NCBI RefSeq assembly: GCF_000686025.1
Contig: NZ_JMLQ01000001.1
Location: 496,001-560,000 of the forward strand
Source of the DNA: Rhodococcus sp. UNC23MFCrub1.1
GTDB lineage: Bacteria; Actinomycetota; Actinomycetes; Mycobacteriales; Mycobacteriaceae
Direction: 5' to 3'
Length of the DNA stretch: 64,000 nucleotides
Shown piece by piece: positions 44,897 through 53,514 of this stretch. The translations under genes and the position numbers were made by a program. Position 1 is the first letter of the stretch. Every line of letters begins with the position of its first letter. The notes beneath the pieces are model-generated. The model ran no database searches, had not been told where the DNA came from, and was given only the letters and a program-made list of their open reading frames with translations.

Positions 44897-45927
44897 CGAT
44901 TCTGCTGACCGGAGCCTCCGGCGTCGTCGGACTGCCGACGCTCCGCGCCCTCACCGAGGACCACGACGTCGTCGTGCTGGAAGGTCGACGCGCCGTGCAA
45001 CACTCGGGGATCACTGTCCGCGGCGACCTCCGCGCGCCACACCTCGGACTCGACGACCGGACGTGGTCCGCCCTCACCCGCGACGTGGACACCGTCGTGC
45101 ACTGCGCCGGCGTCGTGGACTTCGGGATCGACGACGCGTCCACCCGGGCCGTCAACGTCGACGGAGTCCGCCACATCGTGGAGCTCTGCCGGGACGCGTC
45201 GGCACGCCTGGTGCACGTCAGCACCGCCTTCGTCGGCCAACCCGTGATCCCGGACGTCACCGGCGGACTCGCCACCATGCACCCCGGTGCGTACATCGCC
45301 AGCAAGAGGGACGGCGAGGATCTCGTGCGGAGCAGCGGCCTCGACTGGACCATCGTCCGCCCGTCCATCGTGTGCGGCGATTCCGAGACCGGTGAGATCT
45401 CCGAGTTGCAGGGGCTGCACACCCTCGTGCGCGCCTTCCTGCGCGGGACGTTGCCGGTCGTCCTGTGCGAGGACGCGCTGCAGTACGACTTCGTGCCGTG
45501 CGACGTCGTCGCACGGTCGATCGCGACGGTGGTGAACCACCCGCGGCAGTACGACCGCGAGCACGTGTGGGTCACCAGCGGGGCCGCGGCACTGGACATC
45601 GACTCGCTCGTCGCCGTGCTGGTCGACGAGGCCACCCGCCTCGGGATCGCGGTGGACGCGCCTCGCCGGCTGCACCCGGACGTGTTCCAGCGCCTGTGGA
45701 AGCCGGCCTTCTTCGACCTGCTCGACCCCGCGTCGCAGACGAAGTTCGCCAATCTCCTCGCCTCCGTCGCGAACCTGTTCAACACCAGCCCGTTTCCCAC
45801 GTCGCTCGGGTCCGGACCCCTCCCTCCCGCGCAGACGGCGGGCACCATCGAACGCTCCGCCCGCCTCACCGCCCGACATCTGGTGGAGCGCTCGCCCGGC
45901 GCCTATCCCGTCCTGCAGTCCGCCTGA
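44893..45927 (+). CDS. Extended SDR, thioester-reductase / male-sterility-like NAD-binding protein
   Basis: This 344-residue extended SDR has the nucleotide motif TGASGVVGL at the N-terminus, VHVSTAFV (catalytic Ser/Thr 110-111), Y134-x3-K138 (AYIASK) and IVRPSIVCGDSETGE. Together these resemble the NAD_binding_4 thioester reductases that release acyl-thioesters as aldehydes. It could instead be an epimerase-type SDR. ATG 44893 overlaps the aminotransferase stop (ATGA) and has GAAAGG upstream. It is the central gene of a three-gene operon. Confidence 0.85.
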   Translation: MTILLTGASGVVGLPTLRALTEDHDVVVLEGRRAVQHSGITVRGDLRAPHLGLDDRTWSALTRDVDTVVHCAGVVDFGIDDASTRAVNVDGVRHIVELCRDASARLVHVSTAFVGQPVIPDVTGGLATMHPGAYIASKRDGEDLVRSSGLDWTIVRPSIVCGDSETGEISELQGLHTLVRAFLRGTLPVVLCEDALQYDFVPCDVVARSIATVVNHPRQYDREHVWVTSGAAALDIDSLVAVLVDEATRLGIAVDAPRRLHPDVFQRLWKPAFFDLLDPASQTKFANLLASVANLFNTSPFPTSLGSGPLPPAQTAGTIERSARLTARHLVERSPGAYPVLQSA

Positions 45928-45953
45928 CCGTCGATTCCATTCGAGGAGTTCTC

Positions 45954-46448
45954 ATGTCCCCCAGCATCATCAGTGTGATCGCCACCCTCACCGGCGTCAC
46001 TCCGGACGACGTGTTCGATCGGGTCAGCGACTTCGCCTCCTTCGGCGATCACGTACCCATGGTCGACCGCATCACCGTGACGGATCCCGAGTCGCGGGAC
46101 GCGGCCGGGTACGTTCGATCGTCGTCGTGGTCGACCCACTTCCGCGGCGGTCTGCTGCAGTGGGTCGAGACGGACACCGTCGACGTGCCCGGCCGCACCG
46201 TCACCTTCGAGCAGTCGAGCGGCGACCTGGGATCGTTCGACGGCCGGTGGGCGGTGCGGGAGACCGGCGACGGCGCCGTCGAGATGGCCTTCGACGCCGC
46301 CGTCGACATCGGCATCCCGTCGATGGCCGACATGCTCAATCCGGTCGCCGCACAGGAACTGGCCACCGGCGTGCACCAGATCGTCGACGGGCTCTTCGGC
46401 TCGGGCGTCGTCTCCGTCGAGACCGGGTCGCGGCTCACTCAGCGCTGA
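45954..46448 (+). CDS. SRPBCC family protein, polyketide cyclase/aromatase-like
   Basis: This 164-residue START-like protein fits the polyketide cyclase/dehydrase family. An N-terminal strand and helix (IISVIATLTGVTPDDVFDRVSDFASF) are followed by a sheet rich in Trp/Phe (RSSSWSTHFRGGLLQWVETD) and a long C-terminal helix. ATG 45954 has a GAGGAG site 6 nt upstream. It follows the SDR by 26 bp and closes the operon. It may bind or cyclise the product of the two enzymes; no polyketide synthase is in the window. Confidence 0.85.
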   Translation: MSPSIISVIATLTGVTPDDVFDRVSDFASFGDHVPMVDRITVTDPESRDAAGYVRSSSWSTHFRGGLLQWVETDTVDVPGRTVTFEQSSGDLGSFDGRWAVRETGDGAVEMAFDAAVDIGIPSMADMLNPVAAQELATGVHQIVDGLFGSGVVSVETGSRLTQR

Positions 46449-46464
46449 CGGACCGGCCCCGGCC

Positions 46465-46470
46465 TATGCT
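46465..46470 (+). promoter_or_regulatory. -10 box TATGCT, leaderless start of the TAXI gene
   Basis: TATGCT ends six bases before GTG 46477 with no ribosome site between. It gives the TAXI gene a promoter of its own, only 16 bp after the SRPBCC stop. Confidence 0.5.
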
Positions 46471-46476
46471 GAACGC

Positions 46477-47451
46477 GTGCTCGGCCGACGGCAGTTCCTC
46501 CGCGGGGCCGGCGCGGCTGCGGCCGCCGCCGCCCTGGCGGGGTGTTCCCGAGATACGTGGTGGCAGGACGCTTCCGGCCGACTGCGCATCGCCACCGGCA
46601 ACGTGGGTGCGGTGTTCGACGAGTACGGCGCGGCTCTGCGCACAGAGGCCACGCAGGTGCTGCCGGGTGTGCGCTCGGAGGTCGTCGTGACCGGCGGCTC
46701 CGTGGGAAACGTGCTCGACCTCTCGTCGGGCACCGCGGACGTCGCGTTCTGTCTCGGCGACACGGCGCTCGACGCGGTGCGCGGCGAGGGAGCCTTCGAC
46801 TCCCCGGTCCCCCTGACCGCGCTGGCCCGGCTCTACGACAGCTTCCTGCAGATCCTCGTCCCGGTGGATTCCCCGGTCACGGGCATCCAGGATCTGACGG
46901 GCGTGCGCCTGAGCGCGGGCCAGACCGACTCGGGTACCCGGTCGGTGACCGAGAGGTGCCTGGCCGCAGCAGGAGTGGACACGGCGGACGTCGACTTCGT
47001 CGCGCAACCGCTCGGCGAGGCGACGGCGGCGCTGAGCACCGGACGCGTCGACGCGCTGGCCTTCGTCAGCGGGTTCCCGGTGCGGGCACTGGTCGAGCTG
47101 GGCGCGCGCACACCGGTCCGCGCGCTGGATCTCGGTGGACTGGTCGAGGGACTCGTGTCGACGTGGGGTCCGCAGTACGTCACCGGTCCGCTGCCGGCCG
47201 GGCCGTACCGTCTGCCCGCCGCCGTCCAGACTGTCAGCGTGAAGACCTACCTCATCGCGACGCCGACGCTCCGCGAGGACACGGCCTACGGGTTCACGTC
47301 CGTCGTCTTCGACCGTCAGGACGCGATCGCACGAACCGTCCCCGACGTCCGGCAGCCGACCGTCGCCGCCGGGATGTTCACCCAGCCGGTCCCGCTGCAT
47401 CCGGGGGCGCTGCGGTGGTTCCGCGATCGAGACGCGCGGGAAGTGAGATGA
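46477..47451 (+). CDS. TAXI family TRAP-type solute-binding lipoprotein
   Basis: This 324-residue extracytoplasmic binding protein has a twin-arginine-like signal (GRRQFLRGAG) with lipobox LAGC, and the TAXI pattern RIATGNVGAVFDEYGAALR, GGSVGNVLDLSSGTADVAF and LSAGQTDSGTRSVTERCL. TAXI proteins usually deliver glutamate or other acids to TRAP permeases. No DctM/DctQ permease is nearby. Its 3' end overlaps a sensor kinase gene on the other strand by 74 bp, which suggests a sensing role. The tail after residue 300 is short and basic. Confidence 0.9.
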   Translation: MLGRRQFLRGAGAAAAAAALAGCSRDTWWQDASGRLRIATGNVGAVFDEYGAALRTEATQVLPGVRSEVVVTGGSVGNVLDLSSGTADVAFCLGDTALDAVRGEGAFDSPVPLTALARLYDSFLQILVPVDSPVTGIQDLTGVRLSAGQTDSGTRSVTERCLAAAGVDTADVDFVAQPLGEATAALSTGRVDALAFVSGFPVRALVELGARTPVRALDLGGLVEGLVSTWGPQYVTGPLPAGPYRLPAAVQTVSVKTYLIATPTLREDTAYGFTSVVFDRQDAIARTVPDVRQPTVAAGMFTQPVPLHPGALRWFRDRDAREVR

Positions 47452-48763
47452 CCGTCCGCAGGCCGGGATCGGCGGGGTCGAAGACCACGTCCCCGTCGGC
47501 GTCGCGGATGCGGAGGACGACGATCGCGAGACCCAGTCCGGTGCCCTCGACGCCGGCGTGCCGGTCGAGTCGATGGAAGCGCCGCCCCAGCTCGGCGGCT
47601 TCGGCGGCACTGACGCCGTCACCGTGATCGCGCACCGTCACTCGCCACGCGTCGCCGGCCTGCTCCAGCGCGACGTCGACGGACCGACCCTCCGCGTACT
47701 TCAGGGCGTTGTCCAGCAGGACGTCGAGGACCGTGGGGACGAGGTCCTCCTCCAGGAACGCCGGGGCGGTGTCGACGTCGACCCGGACGGTCAGCAGATC
47801 CCCGAACAACGGCGCCCACAGCGCGACCCGCTCGCGAAGCTGCCGGGCGACGTCCACCTCGGAGGAGCGTCGGTCGAAGCCTCCCGCGCGGCTGATCTCG
47901 ATCACCGCGTCGAGTGAGCGCGCCATGCGTTCGGTCTCGGCGAGCACCGGTTCGACGGCCGGATCGTCCACGGCCAGGTTCTCGAGCCGGAGCCGCAGTG
48001 CCGTCAGCGGATTGGCCAACTGATGCGACACGTCCGCGACCAGTTCGCGCTGCTGCTGCCGGGAGTGCTCCACGTTCGCCGCCATGTCGTCGAACGACTC
48101 CGCGAGCCGCCGGAGTTCGGGCGGCCCGACGTGGCGTCCCTCGGTCGGAGTGCGGCCACGGGACAGCTGCTCGACGCGGGTGGTCAGATCGTCGACCGGC
48201 CGCACCACCCAGCCGACGAGTGGCACTCCCACGAGCCAGGCGACGAGCGCGAGGACGACGGCGCCGCCCGCCGCGGCGAGCACCATCGCTCGCTGCACGT
48301 TGTCCCGCGCGGCCGACGTGTCCTCCAGCATGACGACGGCACCGAGGATCTGCGCGTCCCGGCCGATGGGCGTCGCGACGATCAACGGCTCGGTCTGCCA
48401 CGGCCACAGCGCAGTCGGAGCGGAGGTCGGTGTTCCCGCGAGCGCGTCGCGTACCGCGCCCGCCAGACCCGGCACGTCGGCCGGCAGATCCGAGCCTGCC
48501 GGTGCGAGCACCGATCCGTCGATGTCGACGATCCACGTGCGGGTGCTCTCCGTGACCTCGCCGTACCGCATCAGATCGGGTCCCAGTGAGCTCGCGTCAC
48601 CGACACTGTCGGCCAGGGTGGCGAACCGGGTCGCGGCGGCCAGACGCCGTTCGTGGATGGTGATCGCCCGTTCCTCCGCGTGGGCGGCCACGAGCGGCGC
48701 GACGAGTGCCGCCAGCACGGCGGCCGTCAACGTGATCGCCAGTGCGAGCAGCCGTCTCCTCAC
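47378..48763 (-). CDS. Sensor histidine kinase
   Basis: This 461-residue membrane kinase has a first membrane helix at about 5-27, an external sensor region of about 130 residues, a second helix near 158-188, HAMP, then HisKA with the phosphorylated His247 (VADVSHQLANPLTAL). The HATPase lobe has DNALKYAEG, RDHGDGV and GTGLGLAIV. Gln follows the His instead of Glu (SHQL), seen in some actinobacterial kinases. The GTG start overlaps the response-regulator stop (GTGA). The layout is like TctE. Confidence 0.92.
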   Translation of the reverse strand: MRRRLLALAITLTAAVLAALVAPLVAAHAEERAITIHERRLAAATRFATLADSVGDASSLGPDLMRYGEVTESTRTWIVDIDGSVLAPAGSDLPADVPGLAGAVRDALAGTPTSAPTALWPWQTEPLIVATPIGRDAQILGAVVMLEDTSAARDNVQRAMVLAAAGGAVVLALVAWLVGVPLVGWVVRPVDDLTTRVEQLSRGRTPTEGRHVGPPELRRLAESFDDMAANVEHSRQQQRELVADVSHQLANPLTALRLRLENLAVDDPAVEPVLAETERMARSLDAVIEISRAGGFDRRSSEVDVARQLRERVALWAPLFGDLLTVRVDVDTAPAFLEEDLVPTVLDVLLDNALKYAEGRSVDVALEQAGDAWRVTVRDHGDGVSAAEAAELGRRFHRLDRHAGVEGTGLGLAIVVLRIRDADGDVVFDPADPGLRTVISLPARLDRGTTAAPPDAAGPAG

Positions 48764-49434
48764 GCGTCGGGCTCGGCGGGAGCGACCAGTCGATAGCCGA
48801 CACCGCGCACCGACTCGATCCGGGCGACGTCCTTCAGCTTGTTCCGCAGTGATGCGACGTGGACGTCGAGTGTGCGCGAGGCACCCACCCACGTCGTGTC
48901 CCACACCTCCTCCATGAGCGCGGCGCGGCTCACGGGGCGGTCCGGTGTGCGGGAGAGTGCCACGAGCAGTTCGCATTCCTTCGCAGTGAGCGTGCGCACG
49001 GAGCCGTCGGGTGCGGTGACCTCGCGGGTGTCCCGAGCGAGGTCGAAGCCGAGATCGACGGCCGGCTCGGTGGCGACGCGTCCGACACTGCGCCGCACGA
49101 CCGCGTCCAGCCGTGCGAGCAGCACCGCGAAGCTGTACGGCTTGGTGACGTAGTCGTCGACACCCGCACGCAGAGCGCCGATCACGGAATCCTCGGTGCG
49201 CCGCGCCGTGAGCGCCACGATGGGAACGGACGAGTGCTCCCGGATCCGGCGGCAGACCCACAGGCCGTCGTGATCCGGGAGCCCCATGTCGAGCAGGACG
49301 AGATCGGCGTCGTCCACCATGTCGAGCGCCGCGGTCCCGGTCGCGGCGTGCCGCACCGCCCAGCCCTGCCGACGCAGCGACTGTGTGAGTGCGTCGGCGA
49401 CTCCGAGGTCGTCCTCGACGACGAGAATCTGCAT
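48760..49434 (-). CDS. OmpR-family response regulator
   Basis: This 224-residue regulator has a receiver domain with Asp49 (LVLLDMGLPDHDG), acidic pair VVEDD and Lys in DYVTKPYSF, followed by a winged-helix DNA-binding domain (about 125-220, ending SVRGVGYRLV). It is encoded immediately upstream of, and coupled to, the kinase gene. A direct repeat of OmpR-type spacing lies upstream of the MFS gene at 50899-50920 and is a likely target. Confidence 0.94.
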   Translation of the reverse strand: MQILVVEDDLGVADALTQSLRRQGWAVRHAATGTAALDMVDDADLVLLDMGLPDHDGLWVCRRIREHSSVPIVALTARRTEDSVIGALRAGVDDYVTKPYSFAVLLARLDAVVRRSVGRVATEPAVDLGFDLARDTREVTAPDGSVRTLTAKECELLVALSRTPDRPVSRAALMEEVWDTTWVGASRTLDVHVASLRNKLKDVARIESVRGVGYRLVAPAEPDA

Positions 49435-49478
49435 CGTCAGGCCCTCCCGTCCGGCGCGGAAAGCCTAACGCACGGACC

Positions 49479-50810
49479 TCAGGACACGGCCGCCTCGTTC
49501 CTGTCCGCTCGGCGTGCCTGCTCGGCGTCCAGGAAGGTCGGTGCGCGGTTCTTCAGGACGAAGACGTACACGACGAGCGAGACAGCGATGGCGATGGTGA
49601 CGTAGATGCCGAAGGCGTCGAGCGCATCGTTCTCCTTGGCGGCCTCGTAGATCACCGGAGCCGTGCCGCCGAACATCGAATTGGCCAGTGCGTAGCCGAG
49701 TCCCAGTCCCAGAGCGCGCACGTGCGCCGGGAACAGTTCCGCCTTCACGATCGCGTTGATCGAGGTGTAGCCGGTGAGGATGACGTAGGTGCCGGCGAGC
49801 AGCAGGAAGGACACCATCGGCGTCTCGACGCGCGGCAGCAGGTTCAGGAAGGTCCACGACCACAGCACACCCGCGATGCCGAACCCGACGAGCAGCGGCT
49901 TGCGCCCGATCTTGTCGCTCAGCAGTCCGCCGAGTGGCTGGATCACCATGAGCAGCACCAGCGCCGCGAGGTTGATCCACGTCGCCGTCATGCCCTGATC
50001 GGCGTAGGTGCTCTTGACGATGAGCGGCCCGTTGACGCTGTAGGTGTAGAACGCGACGGTCCCGCCGAGGGTGACGAGGAAGCAGATGAGCAGCTGCTTC
50101 GGGTACGCGGTGAACAGCTCGGTCATCGAGCCGCTGCGCTTGCCGTCGACCTCGGTCTGCAGGGATTCGTCCATGCTCCGACGCAGGAACAGCACGACCA
50201 CGGCGCCGAGGGCGCCGATACCGAACGCGATGCGCCATCCGAAGGAGGCGATCTGTTCGTCGGTCAGGACGCTCTGCTGGATCAGCAGTGTGACCTGGGC
50301 GAGGACGTGACCACCCACCAGGGTGACGTACTGGAACGAGGAGAAGAATCCGCGCAGCCCCGGCGTCGCCGCCTCGGACATGTACGTCGCCGACGTGCCG
50401 TACTCGCCACCCGTCGCGAAGCCCTGCAGCAGGCGGCAGAGGACGAGCATGACCACGGCGGCCGACCCGATGGACGCGGCCGTCGGGGTCAGCGCGATGA
50501 GCAGGGACGAGCCCGCCATGAGCGAGATGCTGAACACCAGAGCGGGACGACGCCCGTGCCGGTCCGCGTACCGACCGAAGAACCACGACCCGATGGGGCG
50601 CATCACGAAGGTGATCGCGAAGATGCCCATCGTGTAGATGCCCGCGTTGGGCTCACCGTCGGCGAAAAAGCTCGACTGCAGGTACGACGCGAAGACCGTG
50701 TAGACGTACACGTCGTACCACTCGACGAGGTTGCCGAGTGATCCGCGAATGGTGTTGAACACCGCCCGCTTCGTCGAGGGAGGCCCCGCGGGGATGGCTG
50801 TCGTGGCCAT
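49479..50810 (-). CDS. MFS transporter, metabolite:H+ symporter (KgtP/MHS) type
   Basis: This twelve-helix, 443-residue permease of the MHS subfamily transports organic acids such as alpha-ketoglutarate or dicarboxylates in related members. Motifs are GNLVEWYDVYVYTVFASY in helix 1, FGRYADRHGRRPALV (MFS loop 2-3), GFATGGEYGTSATYMSE in helix 4 and LSDKIGRKPLL (loop 8-9). The ATG follows GAAAGG. It is upstream of the response regulator and kinase genes on the same strand, with a 44-bp gap, so they may be one transcript. Confidence 0.92.
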   Translation of the reverse strand: MATTAIPAGPPSTKRAVFNTIRGSLGNLVEWYDVYVYTVFASYLQSSFFADGEPNAGIYTMGIFAITFVMRPIGSWFFGRYADRHGRRPALVFSISLMAGSSLLIALTPTAASIGSAAVVMLVLCRLLQGFATGGEYGTSATYMSEAATPGLRGFFSSFQYVTLVGGHVLAQVTLLIQQSVLTDEQIASFGWRIAFGIGALGAVVVLFLRRSMDESLQTEVDGKRSGSMTELFTAYPKQLLICFLVTLGGTVAFYTYSVNGPLIVKSTYADQGMTATWINLAALVLLMVIQPLGGLLSDKIGRKPLLVGFGIAGVLWSWTFLNLLPRVETPMVSFLLLAGTYVILTGYTSINAIVKAELFPAHVRALGLGLGYALANSMFGGTAPVIYEAAKENDALDAFGIYVTIAIAVSLVVYVFVLKNRAPTFLDAEQARRADRNEAAVS

Positions 50811-50898
50811 GGATGGTCACCTTTCGGTCCGGTGCAGGGGATGCACCGAACGAACACTAGGTGTGACCGGCGCCATATGAGGCACGGCTGCGGGCAGT

Positions 50899-50920
50899 CT
50901 TTACAGACACTTTGCAAACC
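50899..50920. promoter_or_regulatory. 11-bp direct repeat upstream of the MFS gene
   Basis: CTTTACAGACA (50899-50909) and CTTTGCAAACC (50910-50920) match at 8 of 11 positions in direct head-to-tail order. This is the spacing recognised by OmpR-family dimers. The site lies about 90-110 bp before the MFS start and also upstream of the divergent hypothetical gene. Confidence 0.45.
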
Positions 50921-50959
50921 CGACCGAGGCTGTCGGTGGGACCTGCCACCATCGCCGAC

Positions 50960-51709
50960 ATGACGACGACGCCGGCGCTACCCGAAGCGTGCCTCGCGTG
51001 GTGCAGCACCCGTTCGTACGAGTACGACGTGCTGGGTGATCTCGCGGAGATCGACCTCGACTGGTGGAACAGTCGTCTCACGAGCGCGCGCATCCCGGTG
51101 CGGGTCCGCGCCCGAGGTCTGGACGGAGACGTCGTCGAGACCGGCACCGGGTTCCTGCGGCGCGGCGATCTGCGGACCATCGGGAGCGGGTGCGATCTGA
51201 CCACCGTCTACCACTGCGCCGCATGGCTCGTCGGTCATCGAGACCGAGACCGCGCTCGCCGCTTCCCCGATGCGCGGGACCTCGAGGAGCCGGCCGGCGA
51301 CCGTCGGCTGCACGGTGTTCGGCAGGCACTGGACGAGTGCCGCCGCGCGCCGGCGCTCATCGATGTCGGTCCGCACCGGGACTGGTCGGGCTGGCCGAGG
51401 GCCACGGGATTCGGGCGCGTTCCGATGTCCCTGTACGTGTGGGCGATCGGGTCGGAGAACATGCTGCACCGCCCGCAACTCCTCGACCAGCAGGCGCTGT
51501 CGGAACTCGTGCACCTGGGGTGGGTGGACAATCCCTCGGTGTCGGCCATGACCGTGCGGCGCTACCTCGACTACTGCGAGGTGCTCGACGAGTGGGCGAG
51601 ACTGGGCCACGTACGCCCCGAGCTCGTCGAGATGTGGCTGGTGCGGTCGTGGCGGATCCGACGCGAGACGCCGTCGCCGTTCCTGGACGAGTTCCGCGAT
51701 GCGCTGTGA
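50960..51709 (+). CDS. Hypothetical protein, Trp-rich
   Basis: This 249-residue soluble protein is not recognised. It has no signal peptide or membrane helix. The composition is rich in Arg, Asp, Leu and Trp. Segments such as LAEIDLDWWNSRL and CAAWLVGHRDRDRAR look conserved but match no domain I know. ATG 50960 is chosen as the first good start; an upstream extension would run through the MFS promoter. It is followed closely by the tRNA-Ala gene on the other strand. Confidence 0.75.
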   Translation: MTTTPALPEACLAWCSTRSYEYDVLGDLAEIDLDWWNSRLTSARIPVRVRARGLDGDVVETGTGFLRRGDLRTIGSGCDLTTVYHCAAWLVGHRDRDRARRFPDARDLEEPAGDRRLHGVRQALDECRRAPALIDVGPHRDWSGWPRATGFGRVPMSLYVWAIGSENMLHRPQLLDQQALSELVHLGWVDNPSVSAMTVRRYLDYCEVLDEWARLGHVRPELVEMWLVRSWRIRRETPSPFLDEFRDAL

Positions 51710-51725
51710 CGAGAGTCGAACGTGG

Positions 51726-51798
51726 TGGAGCTGAGGGGAATCGAACCCCTGACCTTCTCGATGCGAACGAGACGCGCTACCAACTGCGCCACAGCCCC
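51726..51798 (-). tRNA. tRNA-Ala (anticodon CGC)
   Basis: Seventy-three bases fold as a cloverleaf on the minus strand: 7-bp acceptor (one G-T wobble), D arm GCGC/GCGC, anticodon stem TCTCG/CGAGA with loop TTCGCAT, and T arm AGGGG/CCCCT with TTCGATT. The anticodon CGC reads GCG. The discriminator base is A, and CCA is not encoded. Nothing suggests an integrated element beside this tRNA. Confidence 0.95.
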
Positions 51799-51860
51799 TG
51801 ACCCGGCGAACCAGGATCGTCTCGAACTCTAGCAGCCCCGCGGGACTGCCAGAAATCCGG

Positions 51861-52625
51861 TCACTCCCCCGCTGCGCGGCGCATGCGGACGTCGAGGTGG
51901 GAGTCGCCGACGTGCTCGTCGTAGTGCTCGAGATGGTCGAACGCCGGGTCCTCGTCGTCCACCTCGAGCACCACGGCGCCGGGGCGACGCAGGCGCTCAG
52001 GAGTGAGCTTGAGCTCCGGGTCGGTGCTGGACTCGACACCGAGGCGCGAGCGCTGCAGACGCTGCATACGACGACGACGGATGTCCTCCTCGATGCGCAC
52101 CTGGCGGCGGAGGTAGAACAGGTAGGACGACAGCCCGACGATGGTGACGGCGAAGACCCACCAGAAGATCGGGCTCGCAAGGAATCCCAGCGCTGCAGAC
52201 ATCGCGATGACGAACACGGAGCCGAGCACCGTGCGCTGACGGAACGCGTAGCGGGCGGCGCGGGCGATGGCGTCGGCCTCGGGATCGAAGCCGCCGCGGC
52301 CGCGTCGCTGCGGCACGAAGTCCTCCGAGAAGTACTCGTCGACGTGCTCGTCGCTCTCGTGGCCGTGCTGGGTCTCCATCGGATCCTCCGAAAGCGAGTC
52401 GGTCGAGTGCAGGTCGTCGTCGGACGGGCGCCAGTCGGGGTCGCTGCGGTGCCCTGCCGCGGGACCGGGATCGACGCGGAGCCGTGCTCCGCCCCGGTGC
52501 AGGACCCGTGTCGCGAGCGCGACGTCGGTGGTGCGGCGGATACGCGGGCGCGATGTGACCACCATCGGCACGAGCACGAACAGCCAGATGGCGACGAGGC
52601 CGATCCAGATCACCGAATTGGGCAC
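51861..52625 (-). CDS. glpR: Gephyrin-like-protein receptor GlpR (SepX family) membrane protein
   Basis: GlpR is the membrane receptor of Glp and helps to place FtsZ and the divisome in Corynebacterium; SepX in Streptomyces is the homologue. The 254-residue protein starts MPNSVIWIGLVAIWLFVLVP (first helix), has a long acidic cytosolic linker, two further helices near residues 135-180 (VFVIAMSAALGFLASPIFWWVFAV) and a charged tail. The GTG at 52625 is 8 nt after AGGAGG. It lies near rimJ and glp, the usual order. Confidence 0.85.
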   Translation of the reverse strand: MPNSVIWIGLVAIWLFVLVPMVVTSRPRIRRTTDVALATRVLHRGGARLRVDPGPAAGHRSDPDWRPSDDDLHSTDSLSEDPMETQHGHESDEHVDEYFSEDFVPQRRGRGGFDPEADAIARAARYAFRQRTVLGSVFVIAMSAALGFLASPIFWWVFAVTIVGLSSYLFYLRRQVRIEEDIRRRRMQRLQRSRLGVESSTDPELKLTPERLRRPGAVVLEVDDEDPAFDHLEHYDEHVGDSHLDVRMRRAAGE

Positions 52626-52647
52626 ACCCACCACCTCCTGACGTGAA

Positions 52648-52661
52648 TCACATTCATGTGA
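52648..52661. promoter_or_regulatory. Palindrome TCACAT-TC-ATGTGA upstream of glpR
   Basis: This perfect dyad lies 9-22 bases upstream of the glpR ribosome site. It could be an operator overlapping the 5' leader, or a small mRNA hairpin. Confidence 0.35.
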
Positions 52662-52832
52662 GCTTGCACGTCAGCGTAGTGGGGCGCGGTCAACCGCCGA
52701 CGACGACGCGCCGAACACGAGTGCACTCATGTCACTCCAGTCACAGGCCGAAATTCCCGCAGTGCTTGCGTGTTCCCGCGGACACTGCAGCACGCGCGGG
52801 AACACGGAACCCCTACGGGAATCTCGAGGCAA

Positions 52833-53483
52833 CTACCGAGCCCACGCCGCCCGACCACTGCGCACCAGCACGTCCGCCACCGTTCCGGGCGTCTCCCCCA
52901 CCGTCATGGCGACGAGGATGTGGTCGCGCCACGCACCGTCCACGTCGAGGTACCGCTGCAGCAGGCCCTCCTGGCGGAACCCGACGTTGCGCAGAACCGC
53001 TTGACTGGCAGCGTTTTCCGGCCGCACGGTGGCTTCGAGCCGGTGCAGCCCGGCCGACGAGAAGCAGTGGTCGACGCCGAGTGCAAGTGCTGCCGTGGCA
53101 ACCCCTTGCCCGCCGACGTCCTTGGCCACCCAGTAGCCGATCCACGCCGATCGAAGGGCTCCGCGGACGATGTTGCCGACAGTCAGCTGCCCGACGAAGG
53201 TGCCGTTCAGTTCGATGGCGAAGGGCAGCATCATCCCGCGCCGGGCCTCGGCCTTGAGGCTCGAGAACAGGGGCGGCCACGACGACATCGCGTGCCGCAT
53301 GTCCCACGGCGCCTCACCGGTGGGCTCCCACGGTTCGAGGTGCGCGCGGTTGTCGATGCGGGTCCGCGACCACACCGCAGCATCACGCAGACGCACCGGT
53401 CGGACCGTCACCTCGCCCGCGGGAACCACGAGAGGTCCCAGCTTCGCCGGCCATCCGGGATGGCTCGACCACGATCGCGGCAT
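52833..53483 (-). CDS. rimJ: RimJ-like GNAT acetyltransferase
   Basis: This 216-residue GNAT-fold protein resembles RimJ/RimL N-terminal acetyltransferases: VTVRPVRLRDAAVWSRTR at the start, IGYWVAKDVGGQGVATAAL as the acetyl-CoA motif A, and ASQAVLRNVGFRQEGLLQRYL. It sits between glp and glpR, as Rv0995 does. The true target in actinobacteria is not known, and activity on ribosomal protein S5 should not be assumed. The glp gene lies 31 bp upstream on the same strand. A 207-bp spacer separates it from glpR. Confidence 0.88.
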   Translation of the reverse strand: MPRSWSSHPGWPAKLGPLVVPAGEVTVRPVRLRDAAVWSRTRIDNRAHLEPWEPTGEAPWDMRHAMSSWPPLFSSLKAEARRGMMLPFAIELNGTFVGQLTVGNIVRGALRSAWIGYWVAKDVGGQGVATAALALGVDHCFSSAGLHRLEATVRPENAASQAVLRNVGFRQEGLLQRYLDVDGAWRDHILVAMTVGETPGTVADVLVRSGRAAWAR

Positions 53484-53514
53484 ACTTCGAAACCTTAGCG
53501 AAGAGGACGGAGCG

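Noticed and set aside
51726..51798. tRNA-Ala as an integration site of a mobile element
   Set aside because: No integrase gene, no duplicated tRNA 3' end and no shift in composition were seen nearby.
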